DNA from: Zychaea mexicana
Taxonomy: Eukaryota > Mucoromycota > Mucoromycetes > Mucorales > Lichtheimiaceae
Direction of reading: 5' to 3'
NCBI RefSeq assembly: GCF_025766255.1
Contig: NW_026516739.1
Location: forward strand, 157,500 to 221,499
DNA: 64,000 nt
A program made the position numbers and the translations under genes. Positions 25,483 through 36,079 of the stretch are shown piece by piece. The notes beneath the pieces were generated by a model. It did not search any database and was not told where the DNA came from. It saw nothing but the letters and a program-made list of their open reading frames with translations. The stretch's first letter is position 1; each line of letters opens with the position of its first letter.

Positions 25483-25757
25483 TTGTCTATTGCCGTTCTA
25501 CTCGCCAATATCAAATCATCGACACGTCCTTTACTATGGAGCAAAGCGTTTTTGCTACATGCTACCCTGTAACGCTAGACGACAACAACAGATTGCTTCT
25601 TCTTGCGTATCACAAAAGTGAACGTACCTTTGTCCAACATGACAGTGCCGTATATGTCGATTCAAGAACTGGAGGGGAGATACGATATCTGCTCGTCAGA
25701 CGGCCTCTGGCCAAATCGAATGGTCACCAAGAAACCGCCTCTCTGATATCCATTTGA
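23954..25757 (+). mobile_element. Degenerate Tnp2/Plavaka-like transposase gene, copy A
   Basis: Reading rightwards: a left terminal region with short inverted motifs (GCACTGTTAAGCGGGCTGTT at about 24045), then an exon from 24495 starting MYTFTFRLNN with a C-x2-C finger (HRCQYCDKVM), a splice at about 24641, and an acidic segment DSDLGDEGDNFDDTS (24690-24870). An in-frame TAG (24877) precedes NPFYPFKIEMEMQALLFFK and FSNRISKKILQLLKNFIELS. A second block (25308-25757) reads VQHLKFFLPDFTANKRYTLN and YWVGDVVYC. The blocks resemble the N-terminal half of a zygomycete transposon family with 'PFYPF' and 'LPDF..NKRYTLNQG' signatures that I place, with caution, near Tnp2/Plavaka (CACTA group). The catalytic DDE part is missing. 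It is dead: premature stops, deletion, and replacement of the right part by hAT sequence. Confidence 0.6.
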
Positions 25758-27609
25758 GCATGATACAAAAAGCTCGCGAACACCGTGATCGAGTTCCGAC
25801 CAATCTTCAAACCGGAAGACATTTGAAGGTTCGGGTCGTCCCAATTTCCGTGTTTTCCGATGATACCAGTGGCAATCGGGCCTCAGTAATTTTCCTAGGT
25901 GTAATGCTTAACACGGCTAAGGGAAGCAGCGTGGTCTGGAATACCAAGAATATATCTGGTGAGATCTCAGGAACTTTGGAAGTTAAGAGTAAGCTTGAAA
26001 GCTTGCTATTTGATGTCGCCGAAAAGATCCCTGAAAACAATATCCAGGGGATCGCAGTCGTTACAGATTCGGCAAGTGCATATACTGCTGCTCGTTCACA
26101 ATTGCGCCGCGTCCACCAACATATCGTTTGGCTTCCGTGTTTTGCCCATCAAATGAATCTTTGTATCGCAGACATGTTCAAGGCCTTTACTTCGCTAAAG
26201 GACTACGTTGCCCAAGCCGTCAGAGTTATTGAAGCGTTCGACCGTTCACCATATTTGATTCGAAAACTTAAAAGATTATCAGACCGGTGCACCGCAACGA
26301 CGTAGGGTTACCTTGCGACAACCTGCAAGTACCCGATGGAACAACCATTTTGACGCTTTCAGAAGCCTATGTAATACACAGATTGCATTGAAGGTACCCA
26401 TTTTAATTCGTAGTAATCCACGGTCAACTTGAACTTAATGCAACAAGTTACTAATTCATAAATATTTTCTGAACAGCATACCGTCTTGTCCTTAATAGAA
26501 ACGATGGATACTCGCTTGCCACCTGAAGTAGCAAACATTATCAAGGATGAAACTTTCTGGGTGCACGTACAAGGATTGCAATCAATGGTCCAGCCTTTTG
26601 TCACCAGCCTCGATTGTTTGCAAAGCGACCAAGCAAGGCTGTATCATATTGTTCATCAGTTTGCAAATATCATCCCGCACATCGTTGCAAACGATTTTGT
26701 TAAGACGTTGCCGCAAAAACAGCTGGGTGTCTTTATCAGTCGATTGGAACGACGCTGGTATCAGCGGGAGCAGCCACTTTTGCTTCTGGCATTGTACCTA
26801 AACCCGACTTATCGTCTCAATAATTCAACACTTTCCTGGATCCTTTTCACAGAGACACCGAAAACTGAGGCGTATCTGTTTTCGAGCTTGGCTTGTGGGC
26901 TGCGCGGTACTTTTCTATGTGGACTGGACAAAAATCCCAGAGTATGATGGCGTAAATACAAAGATACCATGAGCAGGAATACCCATTCAGTGCAAATATG
27001 GCCAAGCAATTCCCGTCAATGGAGCGATATTGGGCTATGATAGAGCAAGCCAACCATGAGTGCAAGGATCTGGTGTTCGTGGCTCGCCGCGTGCATTCAA
27101 TTGGCGTCAACTCAGCTTCCTGTGAACGGCTGTTTAGCGATATGGGATTCATTCACAGCAATCGACGAAACGGACTTGGGTGGAAAGAAGGTGCTCAAAA
27201 TTGCACAAGTCCGAGCAATGCTACGAAAAGAAGACGTGCACATGCGACGGATGCACACTGAAACACACACGCCCACACCCACTGCTCGACCATGCTACAG
27301 CGGATAGCAAGTAGTCAAAGTTTGGTTATGGAGGGCAGCATGGACAACATAGACGAACAAGAGCCTGACGACGAGGACATGCACGAAGAAACCATACCTG
27401 GACATGTTGACGAGAAAAGTGCCGCTGTTCTGGCGTCCAGATGGAACGTTTTGGTGAACGAATGGTTTGAAATGTTGTATAGAGAGGTTCAAGATTCTTG
27501 CCAAGATCAAGCGAGTGATGAGGTTCATCCAGCCGAAAATAAAAGATACAAGTGGAAGCTGGAATTGCTGTTTCTGTCTGGTTTGCCTGCACTAGAAAGC
27601 TTCGAATAA
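25758..27609 (+). pseudogene. 5'-truncated, frameshifted hAT-family transposase
   Basis: From 25758 the frame encodes a hAT core: VVPISVFSDDTSGNRASVIF, IQGIAVVTDSASAYTAARSQ, HIVWLPCFAHQMNLCIADMF. A one-base shift near 26280 leads to PASTRWNNHFDAFRSLCNTQ, then a normal intron (about 26393-26476) to HTVLSLIETMDTRLPPEVAN and LLLLALYLNPTYRLNN. Further breaks lie near 26910 and 26967, before MAKQFPSMERYWAMIEQANH. The C-terminal dimerisation signature SVNSASCERLFSDMGF-like (IGVNSASCERLFSDMGF, near 27110) is followed by another shift and VLKIAQVRAMLRKEDVHMRR and an acidic tail to 27609. The N-terminal BED finger is absent because the sequence joins copy A of the neighbouring element. It belongs to the DUF659-type hATs. 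It is not functional: at least three shifts plus truncation. Confidence 0.85.
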
Positions 27610-27993
27610 TGTTTTGTTTAAGGCTTTTGATACAGACACCTCCTTCTATTTTCAATCCTCATCAGGTTACACACATCCTATAAATATATACTTGTGGGGT
27701 GTCCGCAAGGATGTGTTCACTTGTAACAATGGACCACATTGAAGTATCGCTGTATATAACAAAAAAGATCGGAACTCCCTGTTCTTGCTTAACAGATATA
27801 TATACTGTAATTATAACTAATTTACTGTGAATTGATGGTTTTTTTCTCTGTGAATCATTGTAACTACATGTGCTTTTAATGTTAAAACTTGTTATTGTTG
27901 TTCCTGTGAAAAACTTATGGATTTGCCCTTTTCATCTGGATTCACAAAAGAAAACTTCATACAGAATAATAGTTTTCCGCCTTTTTTTTCGCC
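27610..27993. other. Spacer inside the mobile-element cluster
   Basis: About 380 AT-rich bases, with no recognisable coding exon. It may hold the right end of the hAT element, but no terminal inverted repeat can be paired because the left end is lost. Confidence 0.3.
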
Positions 27994-28694
27994 GTGGTGA
28001 ATACCGTCCTTGTTGGCGTTGGTAATACAGAGGGGGCATTACCAGCAGCAACTTCGAATCATTCTACAAGCATTACTCAAGGTTCAGCAACTGTCAACGT
28101 TGGTGCTGGTAGCGAAGTGCACACGAGGTATTGTTTTCAATACTTACAGAACGGATCTTATTTTGAATATCTATGCTATTTTATCACGCAGGGAGCCAAA
28201 TTTATGAGATGTGCCACGCTCGCCCGGAACACTTATACTGGATGCGACACTGTCTAGCGATGAGGACACGACACGGACAATGATACTTTTAATTCTTACA
28301 GGAGTAGTGCTGCGCTCCCACTGAAAATGTAACGCGTAGTCAGGCATCCTCTGGTCACGAATCTAGCCTAGGTCTCTCTCGCTTCTATGGCCACTCTATG
28401 TCATCTTCAATGCCCGTTGCAGTGACAACAGTGTCTGTAGCCACACCTGCATTGGCACCGATTGAAAACAGAGCAGGTCGTGTATGCTTTTTACCTAGCA
28501 CATTATGTATGAGAGTAACTATAAAACGCGCATGATACTCACAGTTATATTTTCGATATATCGACAGCAAACAACCAAAACCTCAACCGGACCGTGCCAA
28601 GCACAAACACTATCAACAAGTCGCCTACTCAGAATGAAGATCCACGACCAACAGAAAGAAAGCGAGGTCGTCCGAGGAAGACAGCCTGCATGTA
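27994..28694 (+). pseudogene. Probable remnant of a gene encoding an AT-hook protein
   Basis: Three exon-like stretches on the plus strand. The first (about 27990-28128) reads VLVGVGNTEGALPAATSN and is Ser/Thr/Ala/Gly-rich. The second (about 28309-28473) reads TRSQASSGHESSLGLSRF and SVATPALAPIENRA. The third (about 28568-28694) begins after a good acceptor (ATCGACAG) and reads NLNRTVPSTNTINK then PTERKRGRPRKTACM and stop. The core RGRPRK is a canonical AT-hook, which binds the minor groove of AT-rich DNA. The first and second pieces do not join cleanly in one frame, so this may be partial or decayed. I could not identify a family. Confidence 0.4.
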
Positions 28695-29160
28695 GGTCGG
28701 ATCACAATGATCTCTTCGAAACAGCTCTTCTCACCTGGGGATTTCTCAGTAAAAGTAGTAGTGATGGACGCTTACTGTGCGAAAAGGTGCTCACAAAATT
28801 ATTTTATAGCAGTAAAATCCTCTTTTTCGGACAGTGAGTGTCCAAAACTGATAGTAGCATAGCAACAAAAAGCACATGAACAATAAAAATACAGATGATT
28901 AAAAATGTATGAGCTCGTACAAAAAGTATTCAAAAATATTCAACCTGGAAATTCATTACAGCTGCAAAATGAATATTCATTTATTTTCATATCTATCCTA
29001 TGTTTCTCGAATACTTTTTCCTGAGGTGTACATACTAATTACTTTCCTTTTTTTTTCTTTTTGTTTTTGAAAAGTTCCCCGACTTGACCCCATACATACT
29101 AGCCGAGCGAAAAAAACAGGACTATGGGCCGGCAGAACTTTTTTGTTTGGTCCGAGCGAA
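28695..29160. other. AT-rich spacer
   Basis: About 470 AT-rich bases between the AT-hook exon and the 3' end of the recombinase-like gene. No feature recognised. Confidence 0.3.
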
Positions 29161-30399
29161 CTATCTTGAGCGCTTGGCAGGGGCCGGTCGACAGTTGAAA
29201 GCTTCTAATATTTCTGGTTTGGAAATAATATCCCGTCGGTCGAAAATGATCACTTTTGATAACGATGGTATAAGATCAATCACAAGTTTCTGTATACGGG
29301 TATTGTCACTAAAAAAACTTAAATGAGATTATGCATGCATAGAAAGACTACTCTTTTGACTGTATGTACCAAACAAATTGATATATATCGTGGCAGTCGG
29401 TGCTCAAACCTGCGAAATCCAAAGCTACCAAACAAATATCCTTGGGAGTGGCCTTGAGATAACTGAGAAGATCTATGAAGGGCTTATTTTAGATTTTGAA
29501 GGGGTACATATACAATGGTGTTGCTTCAAAGCATTACCTTGGCAAGAACCATCGACGTTGTGCAATTTTTCTAAAATACTTGTAGGCCGTGGCATGTCCC
29601 TAGCTAACCAGTAATGGACCACTACTGGTACAACAAGGCGACACATAAACTTTGTCAACGCGAGAGCGTTCTTGCAAACGGCTCACCATCTGTTGCAGCA
29701 ACTTTACTCTATTGTTGTCGTTTTTGCCCTGTGATGGCGACTTGCGGACATAACCGAGCACCTCGATCCCAGCATTCTTCATATCTTGTATCTCTGCCTG
29801 ATACCGGGACAAATGGTCTTTGATTTCTATGATTACTTTTTCTTCATGGGTGTTAGTTTTCTTTCGCCATGAAGACATATGTAACGTTCCAACAGTCATA
29901 TCTCTCGTACCGTGATATCGCGTTTTAAGCATATATAAAGATCTTCGTCTTTCTTTCTGCGAATCCTTGTCAGTGCTGTTGAATGGCTTGGCTTCAACTG
30001 TCATCATTTTCACTACACCATTGCCCAAGCTTTTTGGGGTCCGGAGATCATCTCGAAGATGGGGTGCCAACATCTTGATTACAGCAGAATTGGAAATGGA
30101 AACACTGTTGTATAGTGCATCGTTGCCTGGATCGTCGATAAGAAATAGTGTATCCAAGGTTTCCACCAACTGCGCCTCTGTCAAATCCTTGTTTTCCTTG
30201 TCACCAACATCCGAGGATGCTTCAGGTGTTTCGGCACGGGGATAATCTTGAAGATATTTCTTATATGTGATTGGTCGTGCATTCACCTTAGCTTTTGACA
30301 TCACAAAAGGATCTTCAGGGTCGCTTTTATACACAAGGATTGAATCTTCGTCGCGAGCGAGTTTTTCAGCACAGCGTTGCGCGTTTTCTGCGGTGTGCT
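29161..30399 (-). pseudogene. Serine-recombinase-like (resolvase-fold) gene with one frameshift
   Basis: The minus strand carries a long exon (30399 to about 29600) with a helical N-terminal region (LTEAQLVETLDTLFLIDDPG, VIIEIKDHLSRYQAEIQDMK) that runs into GIEVLGYVRKSPSQGKNDNN, followed by RVKLLQQMVSRLQERS and VDKVYVSPCC. Y-x-R-x-S followed by an Arg and a Leu-Gln helix is the start of the serine-recombinase catalytic domain. A shift at about 29605 leads to ARDMPRPTSILEKL. An intron (GTAATG...CATAG, about 29460-29530) then joins VDGSCQ to DLLSYLKATPKDICLVALDF. A further exon (about 29290-29161) adds KLVIDLIPSLSKVIIFDRRD and ends at 29161. The layout (nucleophile Ser, then 'D-x-hydrophobic4-L-D' strand) fits a resolvase fold, but the Arg after the LDRLxR position is missing. 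The 5' end is cut by copy B. Similar unnamed proteins occur in Mucorales, as I recall. Confidence 0.55.
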
Positions 30400-31918
30400 A
30401 CATCGCCAACCCAATAATCCGCCTCAGCGTTGGATAACTCCTTTGGAACCATTGGTGCCTGGAAATGATAGTTATCCTTCCATTTTCGACCTTGATTCAA
30501 GGTATAGCGTTTGTTCGCTGTAAAGTCAGGCAGAAAAAACTTGAGGTGTTAGACCTTGACAGGGTTTGACATGACCATATTCAAGTGAATAGACGATAAG
30601 CCCCAAGTGAATGGTGTTAGCATCTTTTATCTGACGTGCACTTTTGTGAAAAGTATAAATGTACTGCTAAGACACTACCTGGAAGGTTTGATCATGAATA
30701 GATCGGCAGGCTCCTGGCTCTCTCCTTTGTTGATTTGGCAACTGTGAACTTCGAGCTTGGGAACTTTCTGCCGGGATCATGGCTCTTGCAAATTCTGTCA
30801 TCCTTTGGTACGTTTTTAATCGGGTCGAAGCCATCCAGTCTTGGTTGAATTAGATCTCGCTCTTTGTGAGATAACTCGATGAAATTCTTCAAAAGCTGCA
30901 GAATCTTCTTCGAGATTCTGTTGGAGAATCTGTCCTGAGAGATTTTAAAAAACAACAGGGCTTGCATCTCCAATTCGTTTTTAAACGGATAGAATGGGTT
31001 GGAGTCCTATCTATGGTAGGCACCCTGCTGGTTAAAGTCGCTAACTTCCCCTTCATCAGCCTCGAGACTGTCATCAACTTCAAGGTAGAAAAAATCCTCT
31101 TGATCGATAACCGAAGTATCATCGAAGTTATCTCCTTCGTCTCCAAGATCGCTATCCTCGGTTTCACGCGACTCGCTAATCGACTCAGCAGGGACATCTT
31201 GACTATTAACAAATGATATGCATTAGTACTATATCAAACTCACTTTTATATCCTTCACGGTACTTGCAGTCTATGCTTTTCAGGAATATGTCGGTGAAGG
31301 TTCGAATTGGTTGCATAACCTTGTCGCAGTATTGACAGCGATGGATGTTATTTTCAGGTTTGTTAAGATGGAAAGTGAAAGTGTACATTTTGGATTGATG
31401 TAAGAAGAAAGAGAACGACACACTTGGTGCAGCTTAACTTTGTTGTGACGGTGATGAAAAAGGGGTTCTCTCTCTTTCGGCCAGTATACGGTATGCACGC
31501 CACCTCAAACCGTACCACTTTATTAAATTCTGTTAAACCGATAAAACTGTTCCTTTTGACCAGGAGAAGAAAGTTATCGGTATCGATTTTTCCTTTTCTT
31601 GATAAAGTCTTCGAGCTATCGTCGCTCAAAGTTGGAACAAGTTCAGAAGTGCTGGGGAAAATTGACAGTAATCCAATCAGGAGGGCTCGTTTGCTCGGCA
31701 AATATATATGCTCATATGTAATACATTGAGCTGAGGCATTCTTTGTTTAACTGAGCATTTAGAGCACCTGCAGCAGTCGCTGTTAAATTTTAGAGTTCAA
31801 CAGCCCGCTTAACAGTGCGTAACAACTTGACAGGGCATTTCGTGCAGCGGTTACATACTGTTACGAAGCTGTTAACTTCACACGTCGTTGGTTTCAATAA
31901 AAGCTTTGCCCTTTCTCT
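30400..31918 (-). mobile_element. Degenerate Tnp2/Plavaka-like transposase gene, copy B
   Basis: Same content as copy A but on the opposite strand. It carries MYTFTFHLNK with the C-x2-C finger (31391 downwards), the acidic exon, the same in-frame TAG before NPFYPFKNELEMQALLFFK, the same KERARSLPIYS-stop, and the start of the LPDFTANKRYTLNQG block. It ends abruptly at about 30400, within YWVGDV, so it is shorter than copy A on this side and fused to the recombinase-like gene. It lacks any catalytic domain and cannot be autonomous. Confidence 0.6.
30400..31918 (-). repeat. Right arm of the 1.5 kb inverted repeat
   Basis: Reverse complement of 23954-25482 with high similarity. The outer edge is at GCCCTTTCTCT (31918) and the inner edge at ACATCGCCAACCC (30400). 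The sequences flanking the two outer edges differ, so no target-site duplication brackets the whole 8 kb structure. Confidence 0.9.
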
Positions 31919-32185
31919 TGCGCAGGGGGCAGCGGCAGAAACGTCAGACCGGAGAGTGGCGTTAGAAGTAGAGTTTTTCAATTTGAAGAATACAAACAAA
32001 GAATGAAGTGATATATGACAAGTCCCAATTTCTCGATTCAAGAAACTTAAATTTAACGGGGTGTTAAATTTAACAGGACGTCAACAGCAACCGCTGCAAG
32101 GTCTGGCTGTTAGTTGCAGGTGCTCTTACCTTTTTTTTCTTTTGCACTCACTTTTATTTTCAATTACAATTATCTCCATTCGACC
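31919..32185. other. Junction with terminal-repeat-like motifs before copy C
   Basis: From 32046 the sequence shows two TTAAATTTAAC motifs, CAGCAACCGCTGCAA and GTTGCAGGTGCTC. The same set occurs at the outer end of copy A (AAATTTAACAGCGACTGCTG followed by CAGGTGCTC, about 24078-24107) and of copy B. This is probably the 5' terminal region of the third related element. The stretch 31919-32040 has no recognised content. Confidence 0.45.
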
Positions 32186-34042
32186 ATGTCCTTCAACGTC
32201 TTCTCCATTAACGCAAAAAAACAGAAGCAGCCTAAAACCAAAACATGTGTTCCTTGTAACACTGTCATCAAGCTTGGAGATGGCTCAGGAAACTGGAGAA
32301 CTCATGTTAGCTCATCGAGCCATCAGGCGAATGTTGCTGACTATGATGCCCGCATTGTCCGTGCTTCGGCTTCTAATGCTGAGGATATGGACATTGACAG
32401 CACCAATTCGGGAGAGGAGCAGCAGCAGCAGCAGAAACAACAACAACAGCAGCAGCAGCATTGTGGTAGCAACAACGACGTCGAAGACGACGATGACAGT
32501 GACGACGAGTCGGTTGACATTGCTGCTTTGCGTCAGTCGTACGGTGTTTTCCTCTCTCGGCGGCAGGAATCCGGTGCTAATGCCGAGTTCGCTGCTGATG
32601 TGGAGAGTGATGGTGGCAGCGACGATGAAATCGACGAAGGTGATGATGATGGTGATAATCCGCTCGATTTCAGCGTCGACTACGAGACCAACGAAGACTG
32701 GTATCCTTTCGAGAACCAGTTGCAATTTCGTCTTGCTGCCTTCTTCCACGCAGACGATCGCCTGAAAGACAGGATGATTAAAAAGCAGCTGAAAAGTCTT
32801 CTCGAAGATGTAGCCGTGATGTTTCGTGAGGATAAGGACCTCAAGGTGCCATCTGTTCGTTGGATGATGGATCCATCGTATACTAAGCGAAGCAAAGTGC
32901 CAAAAATAAGAATAACAACAGTCAAAGCAGAGATCAGCAAGCCTAATACAGACGAAACCGTCAAAGTTACGGCACATATGCATAAGTTTTCAAATTGCTT
33001 GAAGCTCCTCAACGCTGATCCAACTGTCTCTTCGAGTTTGAGTGCTCTACCCGACAAACGCCTGACCAGCGAATCGGATTGACGCAAGGCAGTAAATGGA
33101 ACACCTGCAATCTTTTCCAGCATCCGTGCGTTACCAATTCTGTGAACAATGCTTTGGGTTGGTGATTATGCCAAAATGCTGTCATTGAATCTTGATCTGG
33201 AGGATCCGGTTTGACTGCCAAATGACACAATGACAACGAACCCTACTGCTGTAGGATATAAAGTGACTGGTGGGGAGGCGTTGGGCAAGCTCGAGGCGGT
33301 TGACATTACGAAAGATTGCCCAGCAGAGATACTGCATACCACAATGCTGGGAATCACCAAATACCTCCTGCTTGAATTTTGCGATTATCTTGACAGCGAC
33401 GAGCTCAAAGAATTCGAGCTAAAGTGCCGCAGCTACGACTCGAAAGCCTTCCGTCGCATGGTCAGCAGTAGTCTGCGTCTTCGCCGTTCCTTTGTCGGTC
33501 GCGATTACAAGGTCATTAGCCAGCAGGCAGCCGTCATCCTCAACGATATTCTCCATCACGGCTGGTCAGCAAAAAGCGAAGAGAAAATGGAGGGTCTCCG
33601 GGCGTTCTTTGACTGCTTTTGTGTACACGGAGAGGTCCTGTCGCTGTTGTTTATGTCCAAGATGGAAACAAAGTTCTCTTTGTACAAGCTGCTGCTGGAT
33701 AAAAAGATGGAGGAATTGACGGCTATGATTGGTGTTGTCGACAATTTCCTTGTTGCGCAAGGAAAGATAACCGCCAACAGTAAGATGGGTAGCAAGCCCA
33801 AGCTACACATCTTGCATCACATTGTGGAGGATATCGAACGTTTCGCCACCGCTATTCATTTTGAATCAGAAAAAGGCGAACAGTTCAACAAAGTCCTCCG
33901 AGAACACATCTTCCACACCAACCGCCACAACCCTTCGCGAGACCTACTTGTTCCCTTTCGACGGTATACAATGTTTCGTTGTATTGTCAATGGAGGCTAT
34001 TTTACCCATGTCGCGTCCGGTCGACTTGTTGCAAGCCCGTAA
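32186..34042 (+). pseudogene. Third, divergent Tnp2/Plavaka-like transposase gene (copy C), broken in the middle
   Basis: The first frame (32186-33082) starts MSFNVFSINAKKQKQPKTKT with a BED-like finger (CVPCNTVIKLGDGSGNWRTH), then poly-Gln and Asp/Glu runs, then EDWYPFENQLQFRLAAFFHA, RLKDRMIKKQLKSLLEDVAV and DLKVPSVRWMMDPSY. After a stop at 33080 and another near 33213, a second frame (33230-34042) gives CPAEILHTTMLGITKYLLLE, SSLRLRRSFVGRDYKVISQQ, KLHILHHIVEDIERFATAI and SEKGEQFNKVLREHIFHTNR, ending NGGYFTHVASG. HTxMLGxTKY, GRDxK, HILHH and GEQFNK(x)4H...NRH are hallmarks I associate with this zygomycete transposase family, and the order matches the A/B N-terminus. A central part that should hold the catalytic acidic residues is missing or shortened between 33080 and 33230. 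A dead copy. Confidence 0.7.
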
Positions 34043-36079
34043 TCACTCCATACCCCACCGTTGACTTCCCTCGTTTATCCTCTGCATATACAACGAACTT
34101 TTCTACGTCCATTTTTACGAATACAAGTAAGGACGATGCTGCCAATGTCAGGTTAAGGCGCTCAGGAATCGGTACGTTGGAGGTACATCTTTCAGAGATA
34201 AGTCTTTTGGAAGCATTGGACATCCAAGTTTAAGCTACTGATCAACGAGAGAGCATCATCAACATTGGCAAGTTCGGCTCGCTGTGGAGGGCTTTTGGTG
34301 TTGGCTCCGGAAGAAGTGTCGTCGTTGTGAAGATCTTTACTTTCTTTATGACTAAATTTCACTATGCGCTCTTTTTCTATCTTTCTGCTTGTAATTCTTT
34401 TATGTAAATCCATTATATTTCCTATGTCTCACTCATTATCATTTTATCTCTCTCTTACTGTATGCTTAACTCCTTATATATGCTGCCAATATCATTGAAC
34501 AAACATCCTTCTTTCATGCAGAAATGACTTGGCAAAACTCAATCATTTTCAATTCACATGAACCAGACCCCCCCCCCCTAAAAAAGGGCCTCACCCAGCC
34601 AAAAGGCAGATGCATGAGGCAGCTGTAGGTAAGTTTTTGGGCTATAACTTTATTTTTCACGCATCGTGGAGACTTTAGCCAAGCACAACGCATTTCTGAG
34701 TGGTGCAGCGTCATCTTAGCCTTTTTGGGCATCCATAGTGAATGGAGGTGTAGAATGTTGGCTCGGTGATAATGACTGAAGCAAGATAAATGAATAGCGG
34801 TTAACCGTACTGGCTGTACCCACTATCTTTCCGATCCATACGCACACGCGAGACGCTACTTACGTCTTCCGAGCTCAGGTTATTACAGACCCACACCATC
34901 TGTCAAGCATGGTGTTGGATACATAATGTTGACCAAGTGTAGCTTGATCTTTTTTAGTAAACCCCAAGAAAACGTAATAAGCGGTGACAAATGAAGAATC
35001 TTGTGGATAGTTTAAATTTTTCGAGCGAGGCCTTTCGTCATTTCAGCTAGCATTTGTCGCTCATAAAATGAGGTGAAAAGAACGGTATAGCGATCAAGAA
35101 AAAGGGCGGGTGTGAAAAAAGGGGTGTGACAAGGACAAATGTACATACTCAAGAAGGTAGACTGTGTTTTGACAGGAACCGCGACCGGGGGTGGGGGAGG
35201 GAACAGTTAAGCCTGATTAACTTGCTAGGGGGATGGGGCGATTTGCGATGTATATACAGGAGAATGAAATAGGTAGCGTAAAAGAGAGATCAAGAGACGG
35301 TATCCGCAACTACTACATGCTTGCTCAAACTGTAGAATACTGCAGATCAATGTAGTATAAGTTTCTTCATGAAGTTAACTTCTGCTATCATATCTTCTTC
35401 CAATACTGCTGTTTTAGCGTATTATAAAAACTATGAATGTGGAGTGAGAACCATTAAGGAGTCACTGCATAATAAATTTGTCTCAAGTCAGTAATTTGTT
35501 GCTATTTTGCTATCACTCATGGTGTCTTGGAGGATTTGATGGTGAGTAGAGCAATTGCTTATGAAACAAGGTAAAAAAGAGCGGCAAAAGATAGCAGGTA
35601 TTTGATACAAGCATACAACCAAGCACGTCTGCATACTGCATTGGACTCGTTTCTTTCTTTCGCGCTTCCTTTGTAAATACAGTAGCGCGCACTCTTCTCT
35701 AATATCTACCATAATGTGCTCGGTGAAGTCAACAGTACCGACTTACGCATGTAAGTGCAAGTAGGGTGAGCATGAATATGAGTAAATTGCGCAGTGCTGA
35801 CACTGATGAGACACTAGGTAGAAACAAAATAAATGTAGTAATGCGTTATGTCATGTCACAAGGAACCATCGCTGCAAGGCGAAAAAGAAAGCACAGAGAG
35901 AGGAGGACTGTTAATTTTTGTGTATAATATCAGTGAAATACATTTTACAGGCATACTTGCTGCATTGCAATTTGTAAAAGAAAGTTTAGGGCGTACTAGT
36001 AGAAACATGTGTACGACGAACAAGGACGAGCACCTTGTCGTTTATGCGTGTATGCATGTTGGTTACTACTTCCTGAATC
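34043..36079. other. Gene-poor AT-rich region
   Basis: About 2 kb without a recognisable gene. It contains an 11-base C run (34568-34578) and several short open frames without motifs. Parts may belong to the right end of copy C, but no inverted partner of its left end was found. Confidence 0.3.

Noticed and set aside
31290..31320. GGTTCGAATTGG as the T-arm of a tRNA
   Set aside because: It lies inside the transposase exon of copy B; the matching acceptor stem and anticodon arm are not present. No tRNA was found elsewhere.
23954..31918. The whole 8 kb structure as one composite transposon with long terminal inverted repeats
   Set aside because: The outer flanks (...CAGCAATAAC on the left, GCGCAGGGGG... 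on the right) show no target-site duplication, the inner content is several unrelated broken elements, and the arms carry a decayed transposase gene.
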